NCBI GenBank assembly: GCA_964618415.1
Contig: CAZUAT010000001.1
Coordinates: 62,001-126,000 of the forward strand
Direction: 5' to 3'
DNA: 64,000 bases
Origin: JACTMI01 sp964618415
Lineage (GTDB): Bacteria > Acidobacteriota > Thermoanaerobaculia > Multivoradales > JAGPDF01
This document shows positions 45,375 to 53,594 of the stretch, piece after piece. The notes beneath the pieces are model-generated. The model saw only the letters and a list, made by a program, of their open reading frames with translations. It searched no databases and was not told the DNA's origin. Both the position numbers and the translations under genes were made by a program. Every line of letters begins with the position of its first letter. Positions within the stretch are counted from its first letter, which is position 1.

Positions 45375-45479
45375 GAACCGGGAGGCAACGTCAAGTCAAC
45401 GAAGACTGCGCACACACAACGGCCGCCCGGCTCGCGTCTCGGCTAGGATCGCCCGTCGCCGACAAGCGGGAGAGCGCGC

Positions 45480-46226
45480 ATGAAGAAGCATCTCGAAAGA
45501 GTCGCCAGCCCGCAGCTCGGGCGGGCCGTCAGTCTCTGGTCCTACGGCCACTGGGGTCAGCCGCTGCTGGTCTTTCCCACCGCCGCTGGCTTCGCGCACG
45601 AATGGGAGGCGCAGGGCATGGTGGAAGCGCTGGCGCCGCTGCTCGAAGCGGGGCGGCTCAAGCTCTACTGCCCGGAGTCCAACGTCGCCGAGGCCTGGAC
45701 CCGCAAGGAGGGCGACGCGGCCGGCCGGATCCAGCGCCACGTCGCCTACGAGCGGTGGGTCGTCGAGACGCTGGTCCCGAAGATTCGCGAGGACTGCCAG
45801 TCGTCCGCGCTGCCACTCGCCGTGGCCGGCGCTTCACTGGGCGCCTTCTACGCCGCCAACTTCGCCCTGAAGTACCCGGAGATCTTCCGCTGGGCGCTGT
45901 GCATGAGCGGGCGCTACGCGATGACGCACTTCACCGATGGCTTCTCCAACGGCGACGTTTACTTCAACAACCCGCTGGCGTACGTCTCCAATCTCGCGGG
46001 CGAGCCCCTGGAGCGGATCCGCCGCCACACCCACCTGGTCCTGGTCTGCGGGCAGGGCAAGTGGGAAGAAGGGTGCATCGAGGAGACCCGGGCCCTCGGC
46101 GCCCTGTGCGCGGCGCGCCAGATTCCGCACGAGCTCGACATCTGGGGTGCCGACGTCTCCCACGACTGGGACTGGTGGGCCCGCCAGGCCCGCTACCACC
46201 TGACCCGCCGCTTCGGGCGCGGCTGA
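45480..46226 (+). CDS. Esterase-like alpha/beta hydrolase
   Basis: A 248-residue protein of the esterase D-like group. The nucleophile Ser is in AGASLGAFYAANFAL (GxSxG) and a catalytic His is likely in DVSHDWDWW near the C-terminus. VFPTAAGFAHEWE supplies the oxyanion region. No signal peptide, so cytoplasmic. GGGAGA lies about eight bases before the ATG. The natural ester is unknown. It stands alone and converges on the barrel-protein gene. Confidence 0.85.
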   Translation: MKKHLERVASPQLGRAVSLWSYGHWGQPLLVFPTAAGFAHEWEAQGMVEALAPLLEAGRLKLYCPESNVAEAWTRKEGDAAGRIQRHVAYERWVVETLVPKIREDCQSSALPLAVAGASLGAFYAANFALKYPEIFRWALCMSGRYAMTHFTDGFSNGDVYFNNPLAYVSNLAGEPLERIRRHTHLVLVCGQGKWEEGCIEETRALGALCAARQIPHELDIWGADVSHDWDWWARQARYHLTRRFGRG

Positions 46227-46239
46227 CCGGCAAGCAGGC

Positions 46240-47181
46240 TCAGCGCAGGCGGCGGCTCAACGCCAGGCGCAGATGCACCAGCGACTCGTCGCTGCGAGCG
46301 CGGCCCGGCCGTTCGATCGAAAGCGGCACCCAGGCGAGATCGCCGGCCAGACTCCAGCCAGCAGGCCAGCGGCGCATCAGACCGGCGCGCACCGCCCATT
46401 CGGTCCCCGCGTACTCGAGCCGGACCCGGTCCCGGATTCCGGCGTAGAGCGCATCGACCTGAAAGGCGCTATCCAGGCGACGCACCGCCACCGTCGCGGT
46501 CCACTCGAGCGGGTGCCCCACGCGCGGCGCCCAGGCGGTCCCGACCTCGGCGCTGACAGTCGTCAGCTCCAGCCGGTCGCTGGAGGCGCGCTCGCAATCC
46601 ATCGGGTTGGTGACCGGGTCCGGACGGCCGGCGATATCGCCCGGGCAGGTGAAATCTCCGTCCACGTGCCCGCGCTGGACGCCGATCCGCCAGCCGTGCC
46701 GCCAGTGACCCTGTTCCCGCAGTGCCCCGGCCAGCGCCAGCGAGGGCAGATCGGCCCGCACGCTGTCCACCTCCACCGGCGGCAGCCAGTCGACCTCGAG
46801 CGCCAGCCGAGCCGGCAGGCCGATCCGGATCCACGGGCGGGCGTAGGCGCCGACGCGGTCGATCTCCTCGACCTTGGTGCCATCGAACCCCACCCGCCGG
46901 TCGGCCGCCGACAACTTTGGCAGCCAGCCGGCATCGACGCCCAGCTCCAAGGCGCCCGGGGTCAGCTCGCTCGGCGGCCCGAATCCGCCCGGGGCGAGCG
47001 CCCCCGCAAACCAGCGCATCGCCCAGGCCTCGGGCCGCTCGCGATCCAACCGCTCGACGCCGTCGAGCTGGAGCTGTCCGGCGACCGGGGCCGCAGTCAG
47101 CGTCGCGAGCGCCCAGACGACGACCGTCGCGGCCACGGTCGGCCGGCCAGACCAGCCGCGAAAGGTCGCCGGACGCGCCAT
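46240..47181 (-). CDS. Predicted outer-membrane protein of unknown function
   Basis: A 313-residue protein with a signal peptide (about 12-35, ending VAGQ). The remainder is a run of amphipathic strands (LALEVDWLPPVEVDSV, LEWTATVAVRRLDSAF, EYAGTEWAVRAGLMRR) consistent with a small beta-barrel. I do not recognise the family. The stop of the cupredoxin gene overlaps its ATG by one base (TGATG), so the two are coupled and probably work together at the cell surface. Confidence 0.6.
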   Translation of the reverse strand: MARPATFRGWSGRPTVAATVVVWALATLTAAPVAGQLQLDGVERLDRERPEAWAMRWFAGALAPGGFGPPSELTPGALELGVDAGWLPKLSAADRRVGFDGTKVEEIDRVGAYARPWIRIGLPARLALEVDWLPPVEVDSVRADLPSLALAGALREQGHWRHGWRIGVQRGHVDGDFTCPGDIAGRPDPVTNPMDCERASSDRLELTTVSAEVGTAWAPRVGHPLEWTATVAVRRLDSAFQVDALYAGIRDRVRLEYAGTEWAVRAGLMRRWPAGWSLAGDLAWVPLSIERPGRARSDESLVHLRLALSRRLR

Positions 47182-47732
47182 CAGTAGCCTGGCGGCGCCG
47201 GCGGCGCCGATTCGCCGACCCGGACCGACCCCTGCATCTGGCAGCAGCCCTGGTGGGAGCTGCAGCGGTACTGGAACAACGTCCCCTCCTCGTCGGCCGG
47301 GAACACGCGCTCGAACGCGTCCCCCGCCTGACGGAAGGCGAAGCCGCTGTCGAACGCTCCGCCTTCGTCCGTGACGGTATGGCCGGGCTCTCGGCCGGTA
47401 AACACCCAGCGCACGGTCTGCCCTGGCTGGACCACGATCGAGCGGGGACTGAAGAAGCTGTCATCGACCTCTACGGTGACCACGTCGGCTGGCGGCGGGG
47501 GTGGCGGCGGGGGCGGCGGGGGGGTCGTCGGCGTGCTCCCTCCGCCGCCTCCTCCGCCGCCGCAGGCGGCAAACGACAGCGCCGCAGCGAACGCCAGGGC
47601 GGCCAGGAGGCCGGGCAGGGCGGCCGCAAGCCGGTGCCACCAGCGTGGACCACCGGGACGGCGAACGAACGAGCGAACCCGGGCTTCCGGATTCAGGGCT
47701 TCGGGGTTCGGGCTTTCTGGGTTCGGAGACAC
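47181..47732 (-). CDS. Cupredoxin-domain lipoprotein
   Basis: A 183-residue protein. After an unusual N-terminal PNPES/PNPEA/LNPEA tandem repeat comes a hydrophobic helix with a lipobox (SFAAC, Cys57), a Gly8 run, a Pro11 run and a plastocyanin-like domain. All four type 1 copper ligands are visible: His118 (GHTV), Cys157 and His160 (YRCSSH) and Met166 (CQMQG). It should bind copper and transfer electrons outside the cytoplasm. GTG 47732 is chosen for the GGAGG five bases upstream. Confidence 0.85.
   Translation of the reverse strand: MSPNPESPNPEALNPEARVRSFVRRPGGPRWWHRLAAALPGLLAALAFAAALSFAACGGGGGGGGSTPTTPPPPPPPPPPPADVVTVEVDDSFFSPRSIVVQPGQTVRWVFTGREPGHTVTDEGGAFDSGFAFRQAGDAFERVFPADEEGTLFQYRCSSHQGCCQMQGSVRVGESAPPAPPGY
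47682..47726 (-). repeat. Three tandem 15-bp repeats encoding PNPEx
   Basis: Three head-to-tail 15-base units at the 5' end of the cupredoxin gene encode PNPES, PNPEA and LNPEA. Units differ at three to five bases. They lie before the signal helix, where such a repeat has no obvious role. Confidence 0.7.
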
Positions 47733-47782
47733 GCGCACCTCCCGGGTCTGGACTCCGGTCAGTCCGACCGCACCCCCCCGCG

Positions 47783-47797
47783 GTTCACCCGGTGAAC
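47783..47797. promoter_or_regulatory. Palindromic operator candidate between cupredoxin and ECF sigma genes
   Basis: GTTCACC, one central C and GGTGAAC form a perfect 15-base dyad in the divergent spacer. A further TGAAC follows at 47801-47806, giving two TGAAC words in the direction of the sigma gene, similar to the -35 words used by some ECF sigma factors. Confidence 0.5.
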
Positions 47798-47852
47798 GGA
47801 TTGAACCTCGGGCCGCGTGCAGCGCACTCAGTGCCGGGAGATACTCGACACC

Positions 47853-48413
47853 GTGCCGCCCACCGACTCGGAGCTGCTGCGCCGGATCGCCTCCGGCGAC
47901 ACCGCCGCGTTCGAACAGCTGTACGCCGCCTATGCGTCGCGGCTGCTCGCCTTCGCGCTGCGCATCACGCGCTCGCCCGATCTGGTCGACGAAGTGGTCA
48001 ACGACACTCTGGTGGCCGTCTGGCGCTCGGCGGGCCGCTTCGAAGAGCGCTCCGCGGCCTCCACCTGGATTTTCGGCATCGCCTATCGCAAGGCACTGCA
48101 CGCTCTGGCGGCGCGCCGCCGTCACCCGACCGCAGCCGAAGCGCCGGACACCCGCCCGGACACCTCACCGGCGATCGACGTGCGTCTGGAGCGCCGCGAG
48201 TCCCTGGCCACGGTCGGGCGCGCACTCGGCGAACTGCCGGTCGACCAGCGGGCAGTGATCGAGCTCGCCTTCGTGCAGGGGCTGTCCTACGCCGAGGTCG
48301 CCGAGATCGTCGACTGCCCGGTCAACACGGTGAAGACCCGGATGTTCCATGCTCGGCGGAAGCTGCGCGCCGCTCTCGACCGCGCCGGCCTCGCCCGGCC
48401 ACACTCGGCCTGA
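47853..48413 (+). CDS. ECF RNA polymerase sigma factor
   Basis: A 186-residue ECF sigma factor: region 2 in AFEQLYAAYASRLLAFALRITRSPDLVDEVVNDTLVAVW and STWIFGIAYRKAL, region 4 in RAVIELAFVQGLSYAEVAEIVDCPVNTVKTRMFHARRKL. GTG 47853 gives the usual ECF N-terminus (TDSELLRRIASGD); in-frame GTG 47817 would add 12 residues. It is followed eight bases later by its anti-sigma gene and then a protease gene. Confidence 0.93.
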   Translation: MPPTDSELLRRIASGDTAAFEQLYAAYASRLLAFALRITRSPDLVDEVVNDTLVAVWRSAGRFEERSAASTWIFGIAYRKALHALAARRRHPTAAEAPDTRPDTSPAIDVRLERRESLATVGRALGELPVDQRAVIELAFVQGLSYAEVAEIVDCPVNTVKTRMFHARRKLRAALDRAGLARPHSA

Positions 48414-48421
48414 CGGCCGCC

Positions 48422-49114
48422 GTGTCGACGATGACGATGCCCCACCAGCGATGCCTCGAGCTGCTGCCCTGGCTGATCAACGGCTCCCTCGACCCGACCG
48501 AGGCGCGAGCCGTCGAGGACCACCTCGCGGACTGCCCGAGCTGCCGCGCCGAGTACGAAGACTGCCAGGGCCTGGCGGAGCGGGTTGCCGCCGAGGCGTC
48601 CGGGGCGCCGGTCGTGCACCCGGCGCGTCTCGATCGCCTGCTGGCGCGCCTGGGCGCCGACGAAACCGAGCTGCCCCCCTATCGTCGGCGGCGACCCCGG
48701 CGCGAGGCGATCCGCACCGCTTTCCGGCGGACACCGATCTCCGTTCGCTGGCTGCTCGCCGGGCAGCTGGCCGCACTCGTGCTCGCGCTGGTCGCACTCG
48801 GGATCGGGCGCCCTGCCCCCTCGCCGCCCGCCGAATTCCGGACTCTGGCCACGACGTCGCAGAGCGGGTCGGGCGAGGGCCGCTACGTGCGGGTCGTGTT
48901 CGCGCCCGAGACGAGCGAGGCGGAGCTGCGCTCCCTGCTGGTCGGACTGCGTGCCGAGCTGGTGGGCGGCCCTTCCCCCGGCGGGGTCTACACCCTCGCG
49001 CTCCCGGCGGCGCCCCACGACGGCCCGCAGGACGCTGAGCTCGGCCTGCTGCGCGCCCACCCGCGGGTGCGCTTCGCCGAGGCCGGCGCCGCGATCGATG
49101 CCCGGCACGACTGA
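48422..49114 (+). CDS. Transmembrane anti-sigma factor with propeptide-like periplasmic domain
   Basis: A 230-residue protein. The cytoplasmic zinc-finger domain binds sigma (HLADCPSC: His34, Cys38, Cys41). A membrane helix spans about residues 110-128. The extracytoplasmic domain (about 154-222; RYVRVVFAPETSEAELRSLL ... LRAHPRVRFAEAG) has the strand/helix pattern and 'HPxVRFAE' end of subtilisin-type propeptides. GTG 48422 or ATG 48431 are both possible starts. Its 3' end overlaps the S8 protease gene by 17 bases. Cleavage or binding by that protease could release the sigma factor; this is inference. Confidence 0.85.
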   Translation: MSTMTMPHQRCLELLPWLINGSLDPTEARAVEDHLADCPSCRAEYEDCQGLAERVAAEASGAPVVHPARLDRLLARLGADETELPPYRRRRPRREAIRTAFRRTPISVRWLLAGQLAALVLALVALGIGRPAPSPPAEFRTLATTSQSGSGEGRYVRVVFAPETSEAELRSLLVGLRAELVGGPSPGGVYTLALPAAPHDGPQDAELGLLRAHPRVRFAEAGAAIDARHD

Positions 49115-50357
49115 TTCGGCGCGCCGGCGGCGCGCCTGGTGGTGCGGGCTGCTGCTGGCAGTCGCCGGGGTCGCCGGCGCCGCCGACCGACCGATCGCCA
49201 TCGCTCCGGAACGCCTGGTCCTGGCGACTTTCCGGTTCACCCAGCCCGGCTACTGGCGCCGGCTCGTCGACCAGATCGGCGAACGCTACCGGGTCGAAGC
49301 CAGCTACGCATGGACGATGCGCTCGCTCGGCGAGACCTGCGTCGTCTTCCGCCTCGAGCCCGGGACCGACCCGGCACCGGTCGTCGCGGCGCTGCGCGCC
49401 GATCGCCGCGTCGGCCTGGCCACCCAGTCCCACAACTTCCGCACACTCGGCGACCGCCGCGCCGCCGCCGAGCCGGCCTGGGACGACACCTACGCCGCCC
49501 TGCAGGTCAACCTGAGCGCTATCGGCCTCGAGCAGGCGCACCGGCGCGCGACCGGCCGCGGCGTCCACGTCGCGGTCGTCGATACCGGCGCCGACTTCGA
49601 GCACCCCGAGCTGGCCGGCCGCCTGATCGAGAAGCGCGACTTCGTCGATCTCGACCTCGGCGCGTTCGCCACCGATGTCCACGGCACCGCGATCGCCGGG
49701 GTCATCGCGGCTACTGCCAACAACGGGCTCGGCATGGTCGGCGTCGCCCCAGAGGTCGACCTGTCGGTCCTCAAGGGATGCTGGCCCGACCCGCCCGGCG
49801 CTTCGACATCGACGTGCAACAGCTACACGCTGGCACGGGCGATCGACCACGCAATCGCAACCGGGGCCCGGGTGCTCAACCTGAGCCTGACCGGGCCCGA
49901 GGACCCGCTGCTGACCCGTCTGCTGATGCGGGCCGATGCGGCCGGAGTGCTGGTCGTGGCGGCGACCGACGACGAGGAGGCACGGCTGACGTTTCCGGCC
50001 TCCCTGCCGTCGGTACTCGCCGTGCGCTCGGCGGAGGGCGGCCATGCAGGGGACGCTGCCGACGCGCTGGCCGCACCGGGCGCCGACATCCTCTCCACCC
50101 GCCCGGGTGGCGGGTACGACTTCTTTACCGGGAGTTCGTTCGCTGCCGCGCAGGTCAGCGGCGTCGCAGCCCTGCTGATCCAGCGCGAACCGTCGCTGTC
50201 GCCCAGCGAGCTGCGGCACCGGCTGTCGGCCGTGCGGCGGCTCGACGCGTGCGCCGCGCTGACGCCGGTCGATGCTGCGACCGACTGCGCGCGCGCCGAC
50301 GGGCCGCCCGCTACTCCCAGCGCAGCGCTTCGATCGGCGGCAGGCGCGACGCCTTGA
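49098..50357 (+). CDS. S8 subtilisin-like serine peptidase, exported
   Basis: A 419-residue secreted protease with a signal peptide (about 11-29), an I9-like propeptide region (about 36-115) and a subtilase domain. The triad is Asp162 (VVDTGADFEHP), His195 (DVHGTAIAG) and Ser347 (GSSFAAAQVSG). The oxyanion Asn of AxGN is replaced (VVAATDDEE), so activity may be altered. It overlaps the anti-sigma gene and is part of the sigma operon. Its 3' end overlaps the convergent permease gene by 47 bases. Confidence 0.88.
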   Translation: MPGTTDSARRRRAWWCGLLLAVAGVAGAADRPIAIAPERLVLATFRFTQPGYWRRLVDQIGERYRVEASYAWTMRSLGETCVVFRLEPGTDPAPVVAALRADRRVGLATQSHNFRTLGDRRAAAEPAWDDTYAALQVNLSAIGLEQAHRRATGRGVHVAVVDTGADFEHPELAGRLIEKRDFVDLDLGAFATDVHGTAIAGVIAATANNGLGMVGVAPEVDLSVLKGCWPDPPGASTSTCNSYTLARAIDHAIATGARVLNLSLTGPEDPLLTRLLMRADAAGVLVVAATDDEEARLTFPASLPSVLAVRSAEGGHAGDAADALAAPGADILSTRPGGGYDFFTGSSFAAAQVSGVAALLIQREPSLSPSELRHRLSAVRRLDACAALTPVDAATDCARADGPPATPSAALRSAAGATP

Positions 50358-51564
50358 GCGCCGGCCAGGTGCCGAAGACCAACCCCACGAGGGTGCAGAA
50401 GCCCAGGCCGTAGACGACCCACTGCGTCGGGACGTGCGCGGCGAAGTCCGTGAACAGGGTCACCACGTTGCCGAGCGCGAATCCCACCGCGACACCGATC
50501 AGCCCGCCGAGATTGCACAGCAGCACGGCTTCGAGGAGAAACTGAGTCAGCACCCACCGCCGACGCGCGCCGAGTGCCTTGCGCACACCGATCTCGCGGG
50601 TGCGCTCGGTCACCGAGACCAGCATGATGTTCATGATGCCGATCCCCGCCACCAGGAGGGCAATGATCCCGATCACGAACGCCCCCGCCTTCACCCCGGC
50701 AGTCGCCCGATTGAACGACCGGATCTGGCTGTCGTTGGTGAACAGGTCGAAGTCGTCCTCCTCGCCCGGCCGCACCCCGCGCTCGACTCGCAACACGGCC
50801 CGTGTCTCCTCGACCGCCTCCTCGAGCAGCTCCGGGGTGCGCGCCCGCACGGTGATGTTGACCGACCGCTCTCGGTTTCCGTCCTCTGCCGTGAGCCCGT
50901 AGCGATCGATCCAGGTGGTGACCGGTATCAGGACGTAGTTGTCGTAGCCACCGCCGAAGGAAGACCTCTTCTCCTCGAAAACGCCCACAACGGTATAGCG
51001 GTGTCCGTCGAGACGGAACTCCTGGTCGATCGGATCGACGAACGGAAACAGCTGCTCGGCGAGCGCGTAGCCGATCACCGCCACCTTGCGCCGGACGCGC
51101 AGATCTTCGTCGGTCAGGTTGCGACCTTCGCCGATCAGATGGGTGTTGTTCGGCGCGTACTGCGCGTCACCGCCCACGACGGACAGCCGGGGCTCGGTCG
51201 ACTCCGAGCCCGCGCGCGCGACCGAGCCGAAGCGCCAGAGCTCCGAACCGACGAGATCGACCGACTGGACCTTCTCCCGGATTGCATCCGCCTGCGCGAC
51301 GGTGAGCGGATTGCGGGCCTGGATCTTCCGCCAGTCCCGGTCGCCCGGTCCGAAGCCGCCCGCCGGCCACTTCTGAACCTGAAAGGTCTGCGAACCCAGC
51401 ACCGAGAGCTGCTGCTCGATCTCGGTCTGCACGACCGAGATTCCGGTCATCACCGCGATGATCGACGCCACACCGGCAACGATGCCGACCAGCGTCAGAA
51501 TCGAGCGGAGCTTGTTGGCCCGGATGGCCTCGAGGGCCATCGGCAAGGTCTCTGAGATTCGCAT
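50311..51564 (-). CDS. MacB/FtsX-type ABC transporter permease (second)
   Basis: A 417-residue permease with one N-terminal and three C-terminal helices around a large periplasmic domain, the MacB_PCD plus FtsX layout. MNIMLVSVTERTREIGVRKALGARRRWVLTQFLLEAVLL is the conserved FtsX coupling segment. GGGGAG six bases before ATG 51564 sets the start. It differs throughout from the permease encoded 17 bases upstream, so the exporter may be a heterodimer. Confidence 0.9.
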   Translation of the reverse strand: MRISETLPMALEAIRANKLRSILTLVGIVAGVASIIAVMTGISVVQTEIEQQLSVLGSQTFQVQKWPAGGFGPGDRDWRKIQARNPLTVAQADAIREKVQSVDLVGSELWRFGSVARAGSESTEPRLSVVGGDAQYAPNNTHLIGEGRNLTDEDLRVRRKVAVIGYALAEQLFPFVDPIDQEFRLDGHRYTVVGVFEEKRSSFGGGYDNYVLIPVTTWIDRYGLTAEDGNRERSVNITVRARTPELLEEAVEETRAVLRVERGVRPGEEDDFDLFTNDSQIRSFNRATAGVKAGAFVIGIIALLVAGIGIMNIMLVSVTERTREIGVRKALGARRRWVLTQFLLEAVLLCNLGGLIGVAVGFALGNVVTLFTDFAAHVPTQWVVYGLGFCTLVGLVFGTWPALKASRLPPIEALRWE

Positions 51565-51581
51565 GGCAGCTCCCCGTCTCG

Positions 51582-52820
51582 TCACTCGTACCGCAGAGCA
51601 TCGATCGGATCGAGGCGCGATGCCCGCCAGGCGGGCACGATCCCGGATACGACCCCGACCGCCAGCGACACGGTCACCGCCACCATCACGATGCCGGGCG
51701 ACACGCTGGCGGGCATGAGCACGCGGTCGATGAGAGCGGCCACCCCGATCGCCAGCGCCATGCCCACCAGCCCGCCGATCATGCAGATCGCAGCCGACTC
51801 GAGCAGAAACTGCGCCAGGATCGCCGATCGGCGCGCGCCGATCGCCTTGCGTACGCCGATCTCGCGAGTCCGCTCGGTGACCGACACGAACATGATGTTC
51901 ATCACGCCGACTCCCCCCACGAAGAGCGAGATGCCGGTGATCGTGATGCCGATCAACAGCACCACGCCCATGACACTGTTGAACATCTGCACCAGCGAAT
52001 CCATCTTGTTGAGCGAGAAGTTGTCGCGCTCCGCGGGCTCGAGGCGCCGGATCTTGCGCATCTCGCCGATCACCTCGAACTCGAACTCGTCGAGCGGCAC
52101 AGCGGCCGGAGCCTTGACGGCGATGTCGATGTTGCGCTGCTGGCCGCCGAAGGCGCGCATGAACGTGGTGATCGGCACGAACACGCGGGAATCGAGGTCG
52201 GCGCCGCCGAAGAACCCGGCTCCGCCCTGCTTCTCCATCACGCCGACGACCCGGAACGCGTGCCGCCCGATGCGGATCGACTTGTTGAGGGGGTCGACGT
52301 TGTCGAAGAGCCGTTCGGCGATGTCGGCTCCGATCACCGCCACGGCGCGCCGCGCGCGCACGTCGGAGGCGGTGAGGAAGCGACCGAACTCCGGGACCGC
52401 GCTCGAAACGAGCATCTGCTTGTCGGTGGTGCCCAGAATGTCGATGTTGTCGAGCGTGCGCGAGGAGTACTTGAGCGGCCGCTCGGTGTGAGTGCTCGGG
52501 TTGACCGCCAGGGCAGCGTCCAGCTGCCGCTCCAGACGCTCGGCGTCGCGCAGCGAAACGGGTGGTCGGTTGCGGAACTCGAAGAAATTGCCGCGAATGA
52601 TCCACGGCATGCGCGACACGTACACGACGTCCGTTCCCAGCGCCGAGACGCTTTCGCGAAACGAGTTGCCGAGCCCGTTGACCGCCGTCATCGTCGTCAC
52701 CACACCGAGCACCCCGATGATGATCCCGAGCGTGGTGAGGACGCCGCGCGCGGTGTTGGCGCGCAGCGAGCCGAAGGCGATACGCAGCGCCTCGACGAAT
52801 TCCTGACGGTTGAGTCCCAT
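51582..52820 (-). CDS. MacB/FtsX-type ABC transporter permease (first)
   Basis: A 412-residue permease of the same MacB_PCD/FtsX fold: ARGVLTTLGIIIGVLGVVTTMTAVNGLG opens the first helix, a periplasmic domain follows (about 50-270), and MNIMFVSVTERTREIGVRKAIGARRSAILAQFLLE precedes the last helices. It lies eight bases after the ATPase gene. With the adaptor and ATPase it forms a MacAB-like tripartite export system; no outer-membrane TolC partner is adjacent. Confidence 0.92.
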   Translation of the reverse strand: MGLNRQEFVEALRIAFGSLRANTARGVLTTLGIIIGVLGVVTTMTAVNGLGNSFRESVSALGTDVVYVSRMPWIIRGNFFEFRNRPPVSLRDAERLERQLDAALAVNPSTHTERPLKYSSRTLDNIDILGTTDKQMLVSSAVPEFGRFLTASDVRARRAVAVIGADIAERLFDNVDPLNKSIRIGRHAFRVVGVMEKQGGAGFFGGADLDSRVFVPITTFMRAFGGQQRNIDIAVKAPAAVPLDEFEFEVIGEMRKIRRLEPAERDNFSLNKMDSLVQMFNSVMGVVLLIGITITGISLFVGGVGVMNIMFVSVTERTREIGVRKAIGARRSAILAQFLLESAAICMIGGLVGMALAIGVAALIDRVLMPASVSPGIVMVAVTVSLAVGVVSGIVPAWRASRLDPIDALRYE

Positions 52821-52828
52821 GGCCGGCC

Positions 52829-53584
52829 TCAGGTCGATGCGCTGTCGGACGATGCTGCGCCCGGCTGAGAGACGGCCGGAACGGCGCCCGGACGCCCGGC
52901 ATCGTCGGCCGTGGCGAGGTCGCTCTCGATCAGCCCGTCCCGAAGGCGGACGATACGCTCGGCGCGACGCGCCACGTCGTCCTCGTGGGTGACCAGAAGG
53001 ATCGTGTTACCGCCCGCGTGCAGCTCGTTGAACAGCTCGAGGATCTCGTCGCCCGTGGCGCTGTCGAGGTTTCCGGTCGGCTCGTCGGCGAGCAGCAGCG
53101 TCGGTCGGTTGACCAGGGCGCGGGCGATGGCCACTCGCTGACGCTGGCCGCCGGAGAGCTCGTTCGGCTTGTGGCGCATCCGGTCGGCGAGGCCGACGCG
53201 CGCGATCGCCTCTTCCACCTGGCGGCGCCGCTCGGCGCGCGCGACTCCGGCGTAGACGAGCGGCAGCTCCACGTTGCGGAACACGTCGGCGCGCGGGATC
53301 AGGTTGAAGGTCTGGAAGACGAAACCGATCTTGCGGTTGCGCACGTCGGCGAGGTCGTCCTCGGACATCGCCGACACGTCCTCGCCGTCGAGGACGTACC
53401 GGCCCGAGGTCGGCACGTCGAGACAGCCGACGAGGTTCATCAGCGTCGACTTGCCCGACCCCGACGGGCCCATGATCGCCACGTACTCGCCGTCCTCGAC
53501 GGTGAGCGAGACGCCGCGCAGTGCGCGCACCTCGATCGCCTCGAGGGTGTAGGTCTTGACGACCTGCTCGATGCGCAGTCCCAT
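52829..53584 (-). CDS. ABC transporter ATPase (MacB/LolD family)
   Basis: A 251-residue ATPase with Walker A GPSGSGKST, signature LSGGQRQRVAIARAL and Walker B LLLADEPTGNLDS followed by the H-loop VTHEDDVA. This sequence group (LolD/MacB/FtsE) powers mechanotransmission permeases. A Pro/Ala/Ser-rich C-terminal tail of about 25 residues is not part of the domain. It serves the two permeases encoded just downstream. Confidence 0.95.
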   Translation of the reverse strand: MGLRIEQVVKTYTLEAIEVRALRGVSLTVEDGEYVAIMGPSGSGKSTLMNLVGCLDVPTSGRYVLDGEDVSAMSEDDLADVRNRKIGFVFQTFNLIPRADVFRNVELPLVYAGVARAERRRQVEEAIARVGLADRMRHKPNELSGGQRQRVAIARALVNRPTLLLADEPTGNLDSATGDEILELFNELHAGGNTILLVTHEDDVARRAERIVRLRDGLIESDLATADDAGRPGAVPAVSQPGAASSDSAST

Positions 53585-53594
53585 GAGAGTCTGC

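Noticed and set aside
47490..47590. G/C-run repeat considered as a structural repeat or sequencing artefact
   Set aside because: It encodes the in-frame Gly and Pro runs of the cupredoxin lipoprotein linker and the downstream domain stays in frame.
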